NCBI RefSeq assembly: GCF_004135205.1
Contig: NZ_CP035490.1
Span: 806,001-870,000 of the forward strand
Direction of reading: 5' to 3'
Source: Hahella sp. KA22
GTDB taxonomy: Bacteria > Pseudomonadota > Gammaproteobacteria > Pseudomonadales > Oleiphilaceae
DNA: 64,000 nucleotides
Under the pieces are notes generated by a model. The model saw only the letters and a list, made by a program, of their open reading frames with translations, had not been told where the DNA came from and made no database searches. Made by a program: the position numbers and the translations under genes. Every line of letters starts with the position of its first letter. The stretch's first letter is position 1. Shown here piece by piece: positions 26,896 through 34,240 of this stretch.

Positions 26896-28035
26896 ATGAG
26901 CGGATCAGGAGACAGGCAGGATACGGACGACTACCTCAATGTGTTCCTGTCCGGCGCGCCGTTGCTCGACACGCGCGCTCCGGTGGAGTTTCACAAAGGC
27001 GCTTTTCCCGACGCCGTCAATCTGCCGCTGATGACCGACGATGAACGAGCGCAGGTGGGGAGCTGTTACAAGCGCCACGGCCAGCAGGCGGCGATAACGT
27101 TGGGACACCGGCTGGTGCATGGCGAAGTGAAAGAGGCGCGGGTGCAAGGCTGGCGGGAGTTCGCACAGCGCCATCCGCAGGGATATCTGTACTGCTTTCG
27201 CGGAGGCCTGCGCTCCAGCATTTGTCAGCAGTGGCTGGCGGAGAGCGGCGTAGCCTATCCCCGTGTTCTCGGCGGTTACAAGGCCATGCGGCGTTTCCTG
27301 ATCGAATCTCTGGAAAGCATTTGCGAGGAAGCCCATTTTATTCTGCTGGCCGGACATACTGGCGGCGGCAAGACGGACTTGCTGACGGGTATTCCCGGGG
27401 CGGTGGATCTGGAGCGACTGGCGCATCATCGCGGCAGCGCCTTTGGCCGGCGCGCTGACGACCAGCCCTCTCAAATCGGTTTTGAAAACGCGTTGGCGGT
27501 GGCGCTGCTGCGCCAGCATCACGAGTTTGCAAACGCGCCGCTCTTGCTGGAGGACGAAAGCCATCTGATTGGACGCTGCGCATTGCCGCAGTGTCTGCGA
27601 CGAGCCATGGCGCAAGCGCCCCTGGTGGTGGTTGACGTCCCTTTGGAACAACGAGTGGAGCACAGTTTTCGTAACTATATTCTGCATAAATTAGATGAGT
27701 GGCGACGCAGCCGGGGCGAGGAAGAAGGTTTTGAGCGTTTCGCCGACGATCTGCGTCAATCGATGTTCAACATCCGCACGCGTCTGGGCGGGCTGCGGTA
27801 TCAACAACTGGGCGGGATGTTGGAGGCGGCGCTGGCGCGGCATCGGCGGGGAGATTCCGCGCTGCACCGGGATTGGATCAGATGTTTATTGGAAGACTAT
27901 TATGATCCTATGTACGCCTATCAACTGAACAAGCGTGCGGAACGTATTTGTTTTCGTGGAGATGCGGCGGCGGTGAGTGAGTATTTAGCGCACACGTCGT
28001 CAACGGTGACGACAGTGAGGGACGAGCGACTTTGA
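26896..28035 (+). CDS. mnmH: tRNA 2-selenouridine synthase (MnmH/SelU)
   Basis: MnmH replaces sulfur with selenium at the wobble 2-thiouridine of tRNA(Lys), tRNA(Glu) and tRNA(Gln), via a geranylated intermediate. The 379-residue protein starts with a rhodanese domain (LLDTRAPVEFHKGAFPDAVN, active-site Cys100 in YCFRGGLRS). A P-loop domain with Walker A AGHTGGGKT (Lys159) follows. Both catalytic features match E. coli SelU/YbbB (364 residues, Cys97). The ATG directly abuts the selD stop, a common pairing that supports both assignments. Confidence 0.95.
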   Translation: MSGSGDRQDTDDYLNVFLSGAPLLDTRAPVEFHKGAFPDAVNLPLMTDDERAQVGSCYKRHGQQAAITLGHRLVHGEVKEARVQGWREFAQRHPQGYLYCFRGGLRSSICQQWLAESGVAYPRVLGGYKAMRRFLIESLESICEEAHFILLAGHTGGGKTDLLTGIPGAVDLERLAHHRGSAFGRRADDQPSQIGFENALAVALLRQHHEFANAPLLLEDESHLIGRCALPQCLRRAMAQAPLVVVDVPLEQRVEHSFRNYILHKLDEWRRSRGEEEGFERFADDLRQSMFNIRTRLGGLRYQQLGGMLEAALARHRRGDSALHRDWIRCLLEDYYDPMYAYQLNKRAERICFRGDAAAVSEYLAHTSSTVTTVRDERL

Positions 28036-28077
28036 CCGACGTGTAGCGGTCGCAATGCCGAAGGGCGGGAGAGAGCG

Positions 28078-29394
28078 ATGGCGGACAACGAGACAAAATC
28101 CGTGGATTGGCGACGTTGGGGCGGCCTCGGGCAGGCGGCGCTGAACGGCGTATTCGGCGATTATCTGGCGCGACGAGGTAATCCGTTGGCGATTGAGATG
28201 GACTTCTATCACCAGCGCCGACCATTGCCGTTGGATGAGACGCTGGCGTTGCGCTCCGGACTGGTGTTTTCCAACAAAATTGTCGTGTTGCTGCACGGGC
28301 TCACCAACCTGGAAAGCATCTGGGACATCAAACCCAGGCAAGCCGACGCGGTTGTTGAGCCCAAGCCGGATAACTATGGCCTGAGACTGCAACGGGACTT
28401 TGGTTATACGCCACTTTTTCTACGCTACAACAGCGGGCTGCCGGTGCGGGAGAATGGGGTGCGCTTTTCTCAGTTGATGACGCGTTTGCTCGCCGTCTAT
28501 CCGCTGGAAATTGACGAACTCATCCTGATCGGTTTCAGCATGGGCGGACTGGTGATGCGCAGCGCGCAAAAGTCCGCAGACCAGACTGACGCGCCCTGGC
28601 TGCGCAAACTCAAGCGTTGCTTCTACATTGGTTCGCCCCATGAAGGGTCTCCGTTTGAACAAATGGGCCATCGTTTCAGCGCCCTGGTGCGCGAGTTTCC
28701 CAGAGATTACATCAGTCAGTGGGCGGACTGGATCGATGGCCGCAGCGAAGGCATTCGCGACCTGCGCGAGGGGCTGGACCCGGCGCCGCTGGCGACGCCG
28801 GGGCGCGGCTTTTACCCCGGCGCCAGGCACTGCTTTATCAGTGGCTCGGTGTCCCCAAAAAACGGCAGTCTCATTAACAAACTGGTCGGCGACAGTCTGG
28901 TCACTCAGACCAGCGCGCACCCTCGCGCCGCGCCGCCGGACAGCCGCTTCGCTCATTTCGAGGGCGTGCCGCATATTCCTCTGGCGCACTGCAACCGGGT
29001 GTACCGGCAGATAAAGCAGTGGTGTGAAGAGGATACATTGGCCGGCGGATCGCAGCCGTTGCGGCAAACCATTTCACTGACGCCGGTCGCCGCGGCGGCG
29101 CCATGGCGAGACGGACGCCTGGCGGCGGGTGTGGTGGATATACTGGCGGACGGCTATCTGCAAACCGTGGGCGCGGTGGAGTCTATGCACCGGGCGATCG
29201 CCCGCGATCCTCACGAGGTGCTGGCCAGAATACCCCTTGTTCGACCGGTGGCGAAGGTGGTGGATGAAACTCACAAGGGCGTCGCTGGCGTCGTATACGG
29301 TTCGCTGAAATTGGGAGGGAAGCTGGTGCAGGGGGGAACCCGGTTTGTCGCCGGGCGCTGGGCCGGCAAGAGGTCGGATGGACGCCGCCAGTAA
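28078..29394 (+). CDS. Alpha/beta-hydrolase, lipase/PGAP1-like
   Basis: The 438-residue protein contains an alpha/beta-hydrolase core: oxyanion strand IVVLLHGLTN (His73-Gly74), nucleophile elbow GFSMGG with Ser154, a plausible acid in the region after PRGFYPGARHCFISGS, and His in EGVPHIPLAHCN. This resembles the PGAP1-like or triacylglycerol-lipase groups. The last 120 residues lie outside the core and contain repeated small-residue helices (AGVVYGSLKLGGKLVQGG) that could lie on a membrane. There is no signal peptide, so it is probably cytoplasmic. It begins 42 bases after mnmH and may share its transcript. The substrate is unknown. Confidence 0.78.
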   Translation: MADNETKSVDWRRWGGLGQAALNGVFGDYLARRGNPLAIEMDFYHQRRPLPLDETLALRSGLVFSNKIVVLLHGLTNLESIWDIKPRQADAVVEPKPDNYGLRLQRDFGYTPLFLRYNSGLPVRENGVRFSQLMTRLLAVYPLEIDELILIGFSMGGLVMRSAQKSADQTDAPWLRKLKRCFYIGSPHEGSPFEQMGHRFSALVREFPRDYISQWADWIDGRSEGIRDLREGLDPAPLATPGRGFYPGARHCFISGSVSPKNGSLINKLVGDSLVTQTSAHPRAAPPDSRFAHFEGVPHIPLAHCNRVYRQIKQWCEEDTLAGGSQPLRQTISLTPVAAAAPWRDGRLAAGVVDILADGYLQTVGAVESMHRAIARDPHEVLARIPLVRPVAKVVDETHKGVAGVVYGSLKLGGKLVQGGTRFVAGRWAGKRSDGRRQ

Positions 29395-29422
29395 GACGAC
29401 GATCCGACCATCGACGACTAAA

Positions 29423-30049
29423 TCAATTAGGCGCCACACACTTCACCATATGCGAGGTGACGGTTCCGCCGTAGTAGGTTCTGAATTTACGGAACCACTT
29501 ATGGAATTCCGCTTCCGGCACGTGAAACTCACCATAGTTAGGATCGAACACGACGATGGTGGCGTCATTGGGAACGAGCTGTCCCTGGCGACCGGATACG
29601 GAGCGGAAGAAGCCGATGGTATGCGCGCCGTCGGCGCCGACCACCTTCATCGGAAACCAGAAAGAATAGATGTAACCGGCGTATTGCGGCGTCAGCAGCA
29701 CGCTTTCCAGCCAGCGCTGGCTGAAGTGAGAGTAGTCTTTGAGAAGCGCGACTTCTTTCAGGCCGCGTATCTGTATCATCAGTTTGTCCGCCATCTTGTA
29801 GGCATTGCCGCCTTCTCCCCAGCGATCCCCAAAGGCTTTTTGCAGCACCGGATTACCGGCGCCGGAACGCACTCCCAACTTCGCCATCCGCTGTTTGGCG
29901 CGCCTGATGTCGCCATTATCTTGAAACATCAGGCTCAACCAGTTGATGGTGAAGTTATGGCAAGCGCCCTCCGAAGCGGCCTGGGAACGTCCCGTCAGTC
30001 CCGACATGGCCACCGTCTGGTCAAACTCCGCTATCCTTCTGATAATCAT
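29423..30049 (-). CDS. YopT/AvrPphB-like (C58) cysteine protease
   Basis: The 208-residue protein has the three catalytic landmarks of clan CA family C58 in order and with suitable spacing: SEGACHNFTINW (Cys30), GAHTIGFF (His143) and VFDPNYGEF (Asp169). YopT of Yersinia cleaves prenylated Rho GTPases and AvrPphB of Pseudomonas syringae cleaves the kinase PBS1; both are delivered by type III secretion. AGAGGTAG precedes the ATG at 30049. There is no Sec signal peptide, consistent with delivery by a contact-dependent system or with a cytoplasmic role. No secretion apparatus lies in the window. The gene is slightly less GC-rich than its neighbours (one line about 52%). The C58 call rests on motif pattern; other papain-like folds such as bacterial toxins with C-H-D triads are the alternative. 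Confidence 0.72.
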   Translation of the reverse strand: MIIRRIAEFDQTVAMSGLTGRSQAASEGACHNFTINWLSLMFQDNGDIRRAKQRMAKLGVRSGAGNPVLQKAFGDRWGEGGNAYKMADKLMIQIRGLKEVALLKDYSHFSQRWLESVLLTPQYAGYIYSFWFPMKVVGADGAHTIGFFRSVSGRQGQLVPNDATIVVFDPNYGEFHVPEAEFHKWFRKFRTYYGGTVTSHMVKCVAPN

Positions 30050-30180
30050 GACTACCTCTACTGCTCAAAAAAAGACGATGCGCGTGGAGTCCGTCTGGCG
30101 GCGTCACTCAACGCGCAAAACTTCGACTTGAGGTTTCTGAGGAAGTTCATAAGCGAGTGAAAAATAAGCGTTAAATAAAT

Positions 30181-30198
30181 TTAATTGTGATCAATTAA
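30181..30198. promoter_or_regulatory. Palindromic site in the protease/acidic-protein divergent promoter
   Basis: TTAATTG-TGAT-CAATTAA (30181-30187, 30192-30198) is a perfect 7-base inverted repeat with a 4-base spacer. It lies 12 bases before the start of the rightward gene at 30211, inside an AT-rich stretch that must hold both divergent promoters. The position suggests an operator overlapping the transcription or translation start of that gene. Confidence 0.45.
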
Positions 30199-30210
30199 TT
30201 TGGGGAATGC

Positions 30211-30639
30211 ATGAACGACAAAGCGCTGTTCTTAAAAATCGCGACGGAAATAAGCGCTATGAACGCTTGTAATCTGGCGTCCGTCTCCAGCAATAAAGTG
30301 TTGCTACAGGATAAGCTGGCGTTGATGAAGTCCGTGATGAGCGAGGAAGGCGTCAGGTTTTGGGATGATTTTCTCTACGAATGCGAGGAGGCGACGGAAG
30401 ACCTGGAGTTGGAGGAAAACTTTGAGGGCTGGGATCGCAGGCGTTTATCCCGATTCATTGCTGAGACGATTCATGAAAGCGGCGTTTATAACCTGCTCGG
30501 TTTCCCTGAAGAAAATACGGCGGGCCTGTTTCCCCCAGAAACCTTGGCGGAGGATGAACTAGAGGACGTCTACGAGCAAATCGAGAAAGTACAGTGGCGC
30601 ATCATGGAGCTGTGCGTGGCGGAGCGTATGACGGCCTGA
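30211..30639 (+). CDS. Small acidic protein of unknown function
   Basis: The 142-residue, all-helical-looking acidic protein has Glu/Asp-rich stretches (EEATEDLELEENFEGWD, LAEDELEDVYEQIEK) and no signal or membrane segment. A GGGGAA sequence precedes the ATG. It is transcribed divergently from the C58-like protease across about 160 bases. Small acidic helical proteins next to effector genes are often chaperones or immunity proteins, but nothing in this sequence identifies it as one. I recognise no family. Confidence 0.6.
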   Translation: MNDKALFLKIATEISAMNACNLASVSSNKVLLQDKLALMKSVMSEEGVRFWDDFLYECEEATEDLELEENFEGWDRRRLSRFIAETIHESGVYNLLGFPEENTAGLFPPETLAEDELEDVYEQIEKVQWRIMELCVAERMTA

Positions 30640-30667
30640 CATCTATGATCAGTCAGGCCGTTTGGTT
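30632..30667. terminator. Hairpin terminator overlapping the stop at 30639
   Basis: CGGCCTGAC (30632-30640) and GTCAGGCCG (30652-30660) form a perfect 9-base stem with an 11-base loop, followed by TTTGGTT on the plus strand. The stem includes the stop codon of the acidic protein gene. It stands between convergent genes and could also slow transcription from the right. Confidence 0.7.
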
Positions 30668-30681
30668 AGCAAACGAGTCGC

Positions 30682-31503
30682 TTAACTCACCCCACAACAC
30701 TTTTTGTATTTATTGCCGCTGCCGCACACGCAGGGATCATTGCGGCCGATTTTGCGGTTGATAGGAAGCGGCGCTGGTGGTTCAGGTTCTTCCTGTTGGC
30801 GCTGCGCGCCGTATTCTTCCAGATCCAGCAGCTCTTCAATACTGAGTCTGGGCGTGGAGCGTTCTTTGCGTAATCCCAGGCTGATTTCCGCATCCTCCAG
30901 GTCGCCGCCGCAGATCAGGTCCACGCAGTTGAGCGCATATAACCGGCGGATGCCGTCGATGGCCTGAGTGGCGTTCAGCTCCAGCAGGCGCGCCACCAAG
31001 ATGCCGTTAAGGACCTTGGATGAGCGGTTGGGATACTCCATGTACTCACGGAAAATCTCCACTACCTGATCCCTATGCGCCGGGTGTGCGACGGCGATAG
31101 CCGCCAGCGCCTTGACAGCCAGTGTGGGAATCAGCTCGTCTTCGGCGGGCTCCTGCAGCTTTCTCGCCAGCGGTGCGATGGCCACCGGGCCGATCATGGC
31201 GAAGGCGCGATGAATTTCCGACAAGGCCCAGTCCTGAATGTAGAGAAAGTCAAAGCTGTGCAGAAAAGGCATGACGGCCCGTTCCGCCTGCAATTGCCCC
31301 AGGGTGCGGCAGGCGTGCAACGGAGCCCATGACAGGCTGCTGTTTTCGTCTTCGAGATTAAGGCTCTCATCCGTCAAAACCTGGATAAGTTCGGGGATGT
31401 CATCCTGGTTAAAACCGTACTGCGCCACGTAGTCCGGCCAGTCGAAATCTTTGGGAGGGCCGATATTCAGCAAGGCTTTGATTTTAGGATTATTCGTGAT
31501 CAT
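30682..31503 (-). CDS. HEAT-like repeat protein with C-terminal SEC-C motif
   Basis: The C-terminus is a complete SEC-C zinc motif, GRNDPCVCGSGNKYKKCCG, with the C-x-C...CC ligands found in SecA and many uncharacterised proteins. The preceding 200 residues form helical pairs of HEAT-like character (AVMPFLHSFDFLYIQDWAL, IAPLARKLQEPAEDELIP, TLAVKALAAIAVAHPAHR). A DUF1186-like composition is possible. The ATG at 31503 gives 273 residues; an in-frame ATG at 31560 adds 19 residues of basic sequence without clear function, and neither start has a strong RBS. The role is unknown, with protein-protein or ribosome/secretion contact likely from the SEC-C motif. Confidence 0.78.
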   Translation of the reverse strand: MITNNPKIKALLNIGPPKDFDWPDYVAQYGFNQDDIPELIQVLTDESLNLEDENSSLSWAPLHACRTLGQLQAERAVMPFLHSFDFLYIQDWALSEIHRAFAMIGPVAIAPLARKLQEPAEDELIPTLAVKALAAIAVAHPAHRDQVVEIFREYMEYPNRSSKVLNGILVARLLELNATQAIDGIRRLYALNCVDLICGGDLEDAEISLGLRKERSTPRLSIEELLDLEEYGAQRQQEEPEPPAPLPINRKIGRNDPCVCGSGNKYKKCCGVS

Positions 31504-31629
31504 AAAATGCGTTGGTTCCAACTTATCCTTCGGTCGGGAATAAAAGGGCGCTGCGCGCAATTGAGTCGCGCCCCGAAAAAGTGCTTAAATGCGCGGCGGA
31601 AGGATATCAGGTGAGATCGCGACGCTTAA

Positions 31630-32418
31630 GTGGAAATTGCAAACTTCAACAACGCGGATGCGGAAGCATGCCCTAATCGATCAGAAAACCGGCGCAGCAA
31701 GCTGTTTTGGGCGGCGACGCTGAGTTCCGCATTGGCGCATTTGGGATTTTTGTTATTACCTTCGTTGGAAAAATCACCGGCTCCGCGAGCGCAAACCTCC
31801 ACAATCAGCGTCCAGCTGAACTTTTCCACAAGTCGTCCGCAGACCCCTGTAGAGCCCTTGGCTGAGCCGGAGACTCCCGCGAACGATACGCCGCTGACGG
31901 AATCCGAGCCCGCGCCTCCGCCAACCCCTAAACCGCCGCCAACGAAGCCTGCCGAGCCCAGGCAGAGCGTCGCTAAAGCGCCAACGCCCCCCACTGAACC
32001 TGAGACGCCGACTCCGGACACACAGCAAAAGAAGTCTGCCGTGACGACCCTGAAAGTGCAGGACGTCCCAGCCGTAGAACCACCAAAGAAAAGGCTGCTG
32101 GATAGCGCCCTGGGATTTGCACGCGACAATGCAATGGCTGATGACGATGAGTCGGCGCCAAAACGTTTTGACCGTCGTCTGGATCAGGCGCTCACGGACG
32201 CGAAAATCTATAATCAGGAGGGAGAGTACCCGCCTGACGCCGTGGAGAGTTTTCAGGACAGCGCCGGGCGCCGTTTCGTTAAAGTGCAGGGAGGCGGTTG
32301 CTTTGAACTGGTTGCAGGGGAAATGAACCGGCGCAAAGGCGACGTCTGGTACTTTTCCGACGGATGCGGAAGCTCCGATGACGATAAAATCAAAATCGAT
32401 TTTAAGAATCTGAATTAG
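31630..32418 (+). CDS. TonB-like membrane-anchored proline-rich protein
   Basis: The 262-residue protein starts at GTG 31630. It has a short cytoplasmic N-terminus, one membrane anchor (FWAATLSSALAHLGFLLLP, with the SALAHLGFLL pattern resembling TonB anchors including the conserved His), and then a periplasmic Pro/Glu/Thr-rich spacer (about 60-130, with repeated PEP, PTP and KPPP). A C-terminal domain of about 100 residues has two Cys. That domain (DRRLDQALTDAKIYNQEGEYPPD, VQGGGCFELVAGEM) does not look like the TonB CTD that contacts the TonB box. No exbB/exbD are adjacent. It may be a TonB-derived envelope protein with another partner. Confidence 0.68.
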   Translation: MEIANFNNADAEACPNRSENRRSKLFWAATLSSALAHLGFLLLPSLEKSPAPRAQTSTISVQLNFSTSRPQTPVEPLAEPETPANDTPLTESEPAPPPTPKPPPTKPAEPRQSVAKAPTPPTEPETPTPDTQQKKSAVTTLKVQDVPAVEPPKKRLLDSALGFARDNAMADDDESAPKRFDRRLDQALTDAKIYNQEGEYPPDAVESFQDSAGRRFVKVQGGGCFELVAGEMNRRKGDVWYFSDGCGSSDDDKIKIDFKNLN

Positions 32419-32460
32419 AACGGCGTGTTACGGCATAGCCGACTAAGCGCAGAAAGCGTG

Positions 32461-32482
32461 ATCCCCCGCCTGGGCGGGGGAT
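32461..32482. terminator. Hairpin between the convergent TonB-like and YceI genes
   Basis: ATCCCCCGC (32461-32469), loop CTGG, GCGGGGGAT (32474-32482): a perfect 9-base GC-rich stem with a tetraloop located between the two stop codons. T-runs are weak on both sides (CCTTATTT on the plus strand), so it is probably a bidirectional terminator of moderate strength. Confidence 0.65.
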
Positions 32483-32491
32483 GCGTCCGCC

Positions 32492-33067
32492 TTATTTGGC
32501 GTCAAACGTCAAATTGAAGGTGACGGGAACGGAAATGCTGATGGAAGGCAGCTTGGCGATATCCTTGAGCTTCATGACGCCGTCTTTCAGAGCGAAATCC
32601 GCAGCGTTGATAACCAGCGGCTGCAGAGTGGAAACCACGACTTGCTTGTCGGAAACGCGATTGATCACGACTTCCGCTTTCACCTCTTTCTTCACATCGT
32701 GCAGTTCCAGAGAACCGTCAATGCTGGTGATGATGGACGCGCCGGGAGTGACTTTTTTCAGCAGCTCAGGGTCAAGTTTCACGCTGTAAGTCGCTTTGGG
32801 GAACTGTCCGGTCTGGAAAAGCTCTTTCTTCATCCGCTCATTGCGAATATCGATGCTGGTAGCCACGCTGTTCAGATCGATTTCCAGTACGGCGTCGCCC
32901 GCGTCGCTGATGCTGCCGCTCAACTGACCGAAGTGGTGCACTTCCGCCACGTCGGTGGCCTTGATGGAGATAAAGCTTAACTTAGATTCTTCGTTGTTCA
33001 GCTGCCAGCTCGCGAATACAGAGCTGCTGATGCAACACAAACCTGCCAATAACCATTTTGCTTTCAC
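32492..33067 (-). CDS. YceI-family periplasmic lipid-binding-like protein
   Basis: YceI proteins are lipocalin-like beta-barrels that bind isoprenoid or fatty amide ligands in the periplasm. The 191-residue protein starts at GTG 33067 behind GAGGTGAAAAC and has a signal peptide ending at SVFA. The mature protein opens with WQLNNEESKLSFISIKA, the usual YceI first strand, and continues with LDPELLKKVTPG and the C-terminal SISVPVTFNLTFDAK. The length matches E. coli YceI (191). It is monocistronic, with an AT-rich upstream region. The ligand is unknown. Confidence 0.9.
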   Translation of the reverse strand: MKAKWLLAGLCCISSSVFASWQLNNEESKLSFISIKATDVAEVHHFGQLSGSISDAGDAVLEIDLNSVATSIDIRNERMKKELFQTGQFPKATYSVKLDPELLKKVTPGASIITSIDGSLELHDVKKEVKAEVVINRVSDKQVVVSTLQPLVINAADFALKDGVMKLKDIAKLPSISISVPVTFNLTFDAK

Positions 33068-33348
33068 GTTTTCACCTCGCTGTGAATGTATAAATTAATC
33101 CCTGGTTTCGGAACGTAACTGGGGATGGGTACTGCAAAAGGCGGTTACTGTACCAGAAAATGACCTGGATTAAATAAAGTAAAAATATAAAGCTTTTGTT
33201 AAATTTTACTAATATTCAATGAGTTGCAAGACAGATTGTTACTTTTTCAGGGTGGATTAGGCAAGATGAAACGACCTCCTGAAGAGGCCGATTAGGCGGG
33301 GCGATGCTTTCTTAAGTCGGTCGGGAAAAAGAAGCAGCTCGAAAAAAT

Positions 33349-33380
33349 GTAGGTTGGAAAAGCGAAGCGCCTTCCAACGC
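33349..33380 (+). repeat. REP-like palindromic repeat, copy 1
   Basis: A 32-base unit beginning GTAGGTTGGA and ending TCCAACGC forms a stem from GTTGGAA/TTCCAAC. It matches the reverse complement of copy 2 at 28 of 32 positions. Two of the four differences (positions 11 and 24 of the unit) are a compensatory A-T to T-A change within the stem. The layout, two inverted copies 61 bases apart in an intergenic region, is that of REP/BIME elements. No transposase of the RAYT type is in the window. Confidence 0.7.
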
Positions 33381-33441
33381 TGCTGAATAGCCAGTGATTC
33401 GCTCTAAAGTCAGTATTAAGTTGGCGGTTGTGAAAAACGGG

Positions 33442-33473
33442 GCGTTGGATGGCGCGTTGCTTATCCAACCTAC
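33442..33473 (-). repeat. REP-like palindromic repeat, copy 2 (inverted)
   Basis: This is the inverted partner of the unit at 33349-33380, read here on the minus strand, with stem GTTGGAT/ATCCAAC. The two copies together could form a larger cruciform. It ends 49 bases before the stop of the leftward lipoprotein gene and so may influence the 3' end of that transcript. Confidence 0.7.
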
Positions 33474-33521
33474 GTTTCTCTAAGACCCTGGTTTCCCAGA
33501 TCGCATTGAAAGAAGAAAAAG

Positions 33522-34043
33522 CTATGGGCACTGGAATGGGTGTTTATGCAAATACTCTTCTAATCCGAACTGATTTTTGCCCTCCAGCGCGTCTGCTTTC
33601 AACCCGACATAGTAATACTGATATGTCACATCGCAGGGAATGCTCGGGTCTGAATAAACTCCAGCGCCGCCGCCAAAAATTGTAAGCTCAGGGTCGTTTC
33701 GGTTTTCGGGCGTATCATCCAGGCTCGTTGTCCATCTGCCTTTAATTTCTACGCGCTGGCCGTTTTCCCCGACGTAGTAATATTTTACGTCTTCGGCGGC
33801 GATCCAACCTTCGTTAAGTTCCCCTTGGGTCAGCAAAACGCCTGATGGGGGGATTTCATAAATCCGACTTCCCTTCTCGTGCCTGACAGGCTCTCCAGAA
33901 GGAGTGTTAAACAGGATATAAAACATACCTACAAAATTATCAGGCAACAGATAGATTTCTGGTTCTGGCGACGCCGCGTTTTTTCCGCAGGCGGCAAAAA
34001 GCGACACGGCGGTCAGCAAGAGACAGATGGGAAATTTATTCAT
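33522..34043 (-). CDS. Lipoprotein of unknown function
   Basis: The 173-residue protein has a signal peptide with lipobox LFAAC (Cys19) and is therefore probably lipidated; Gly at +2 does not indicate inner-membrane retention. The mature part begins with a segment (YLLPDNFVGMFYILFN, RIYEIPPSGVLLTQG) that I associate loosely with DUF6843-type domains, a beta-rich fold of unknown role. Two Cys (CDVTYQYYY and the C-terminal CP) may pair. It is followed by REP-like repeats rather than another gene. Confidence 0.65.
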   Translation of the reverse strand: MNKFPICLLLTAVSLFAACGKNAASPEPEIYLLPDNFVGMFYILFNTPSGEPVRHEKGSRIYEIPPSGVLLTQGELNEGWIAAEDVKYYYVGENGQRVEIKGRWTTSLDDTPENRNDPELTIFGGGAGVYSDPSIPCDVTYQYYYVGLKADALEGKNQFGLEEYLHKHPFQCP

Positions 34044-34167
34044 TGGCTTTGGATTCTATACAGGGTGACGCGCAGTATTTCGGAGAAAGCCGTCGCCTTC
34101 AATGGACTAAAAGGCATAGCGTCAGGGATAAAAAGGAAAGTAGAAGGAAGGACGTAACTTGCTGATG

Positions 34168-34213
34168 GAGAAAACGAACCGACGCTTGAGCCATTGCTGG
34201 CGTCAAGCGTCGG
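34168..34213 (-). terminator. Rho-independent terminator of the pullulanase gene
   Basis: Read on the minus strand, an 11-base perfect stem (CCGACGCTTGA at 34213-34203 and its complement at 34189-34179) has a 13-base loop and is followed by TTCGTTTTCTCC. It begins 27 bases after the pullulanase stop. Confidence 0.82.
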
Positions 34214-34240
34214 ATGGAATAAACGGCTTGTCTGAAGAGG

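Larger units (their letters stand above)
33068..33521. other. Intergenic region upstream of YceI with a REP-like pair
   Basis: The first 150 bases are AT-rich and should contain the leftward YceI promoter. The remainder holds the inverted repeat pair at 33349-33380 and 33442-33473. A 79-codon minus-strand frame (33292-33531) runs through the repeats and is not considered a gene. Confidence 0.55.

Noticed and set aside
33292-33531. 79-codon minus-strand frame
   Set aside because: It passes through both REP-like repeats and its residues follow from the repeat sequence.
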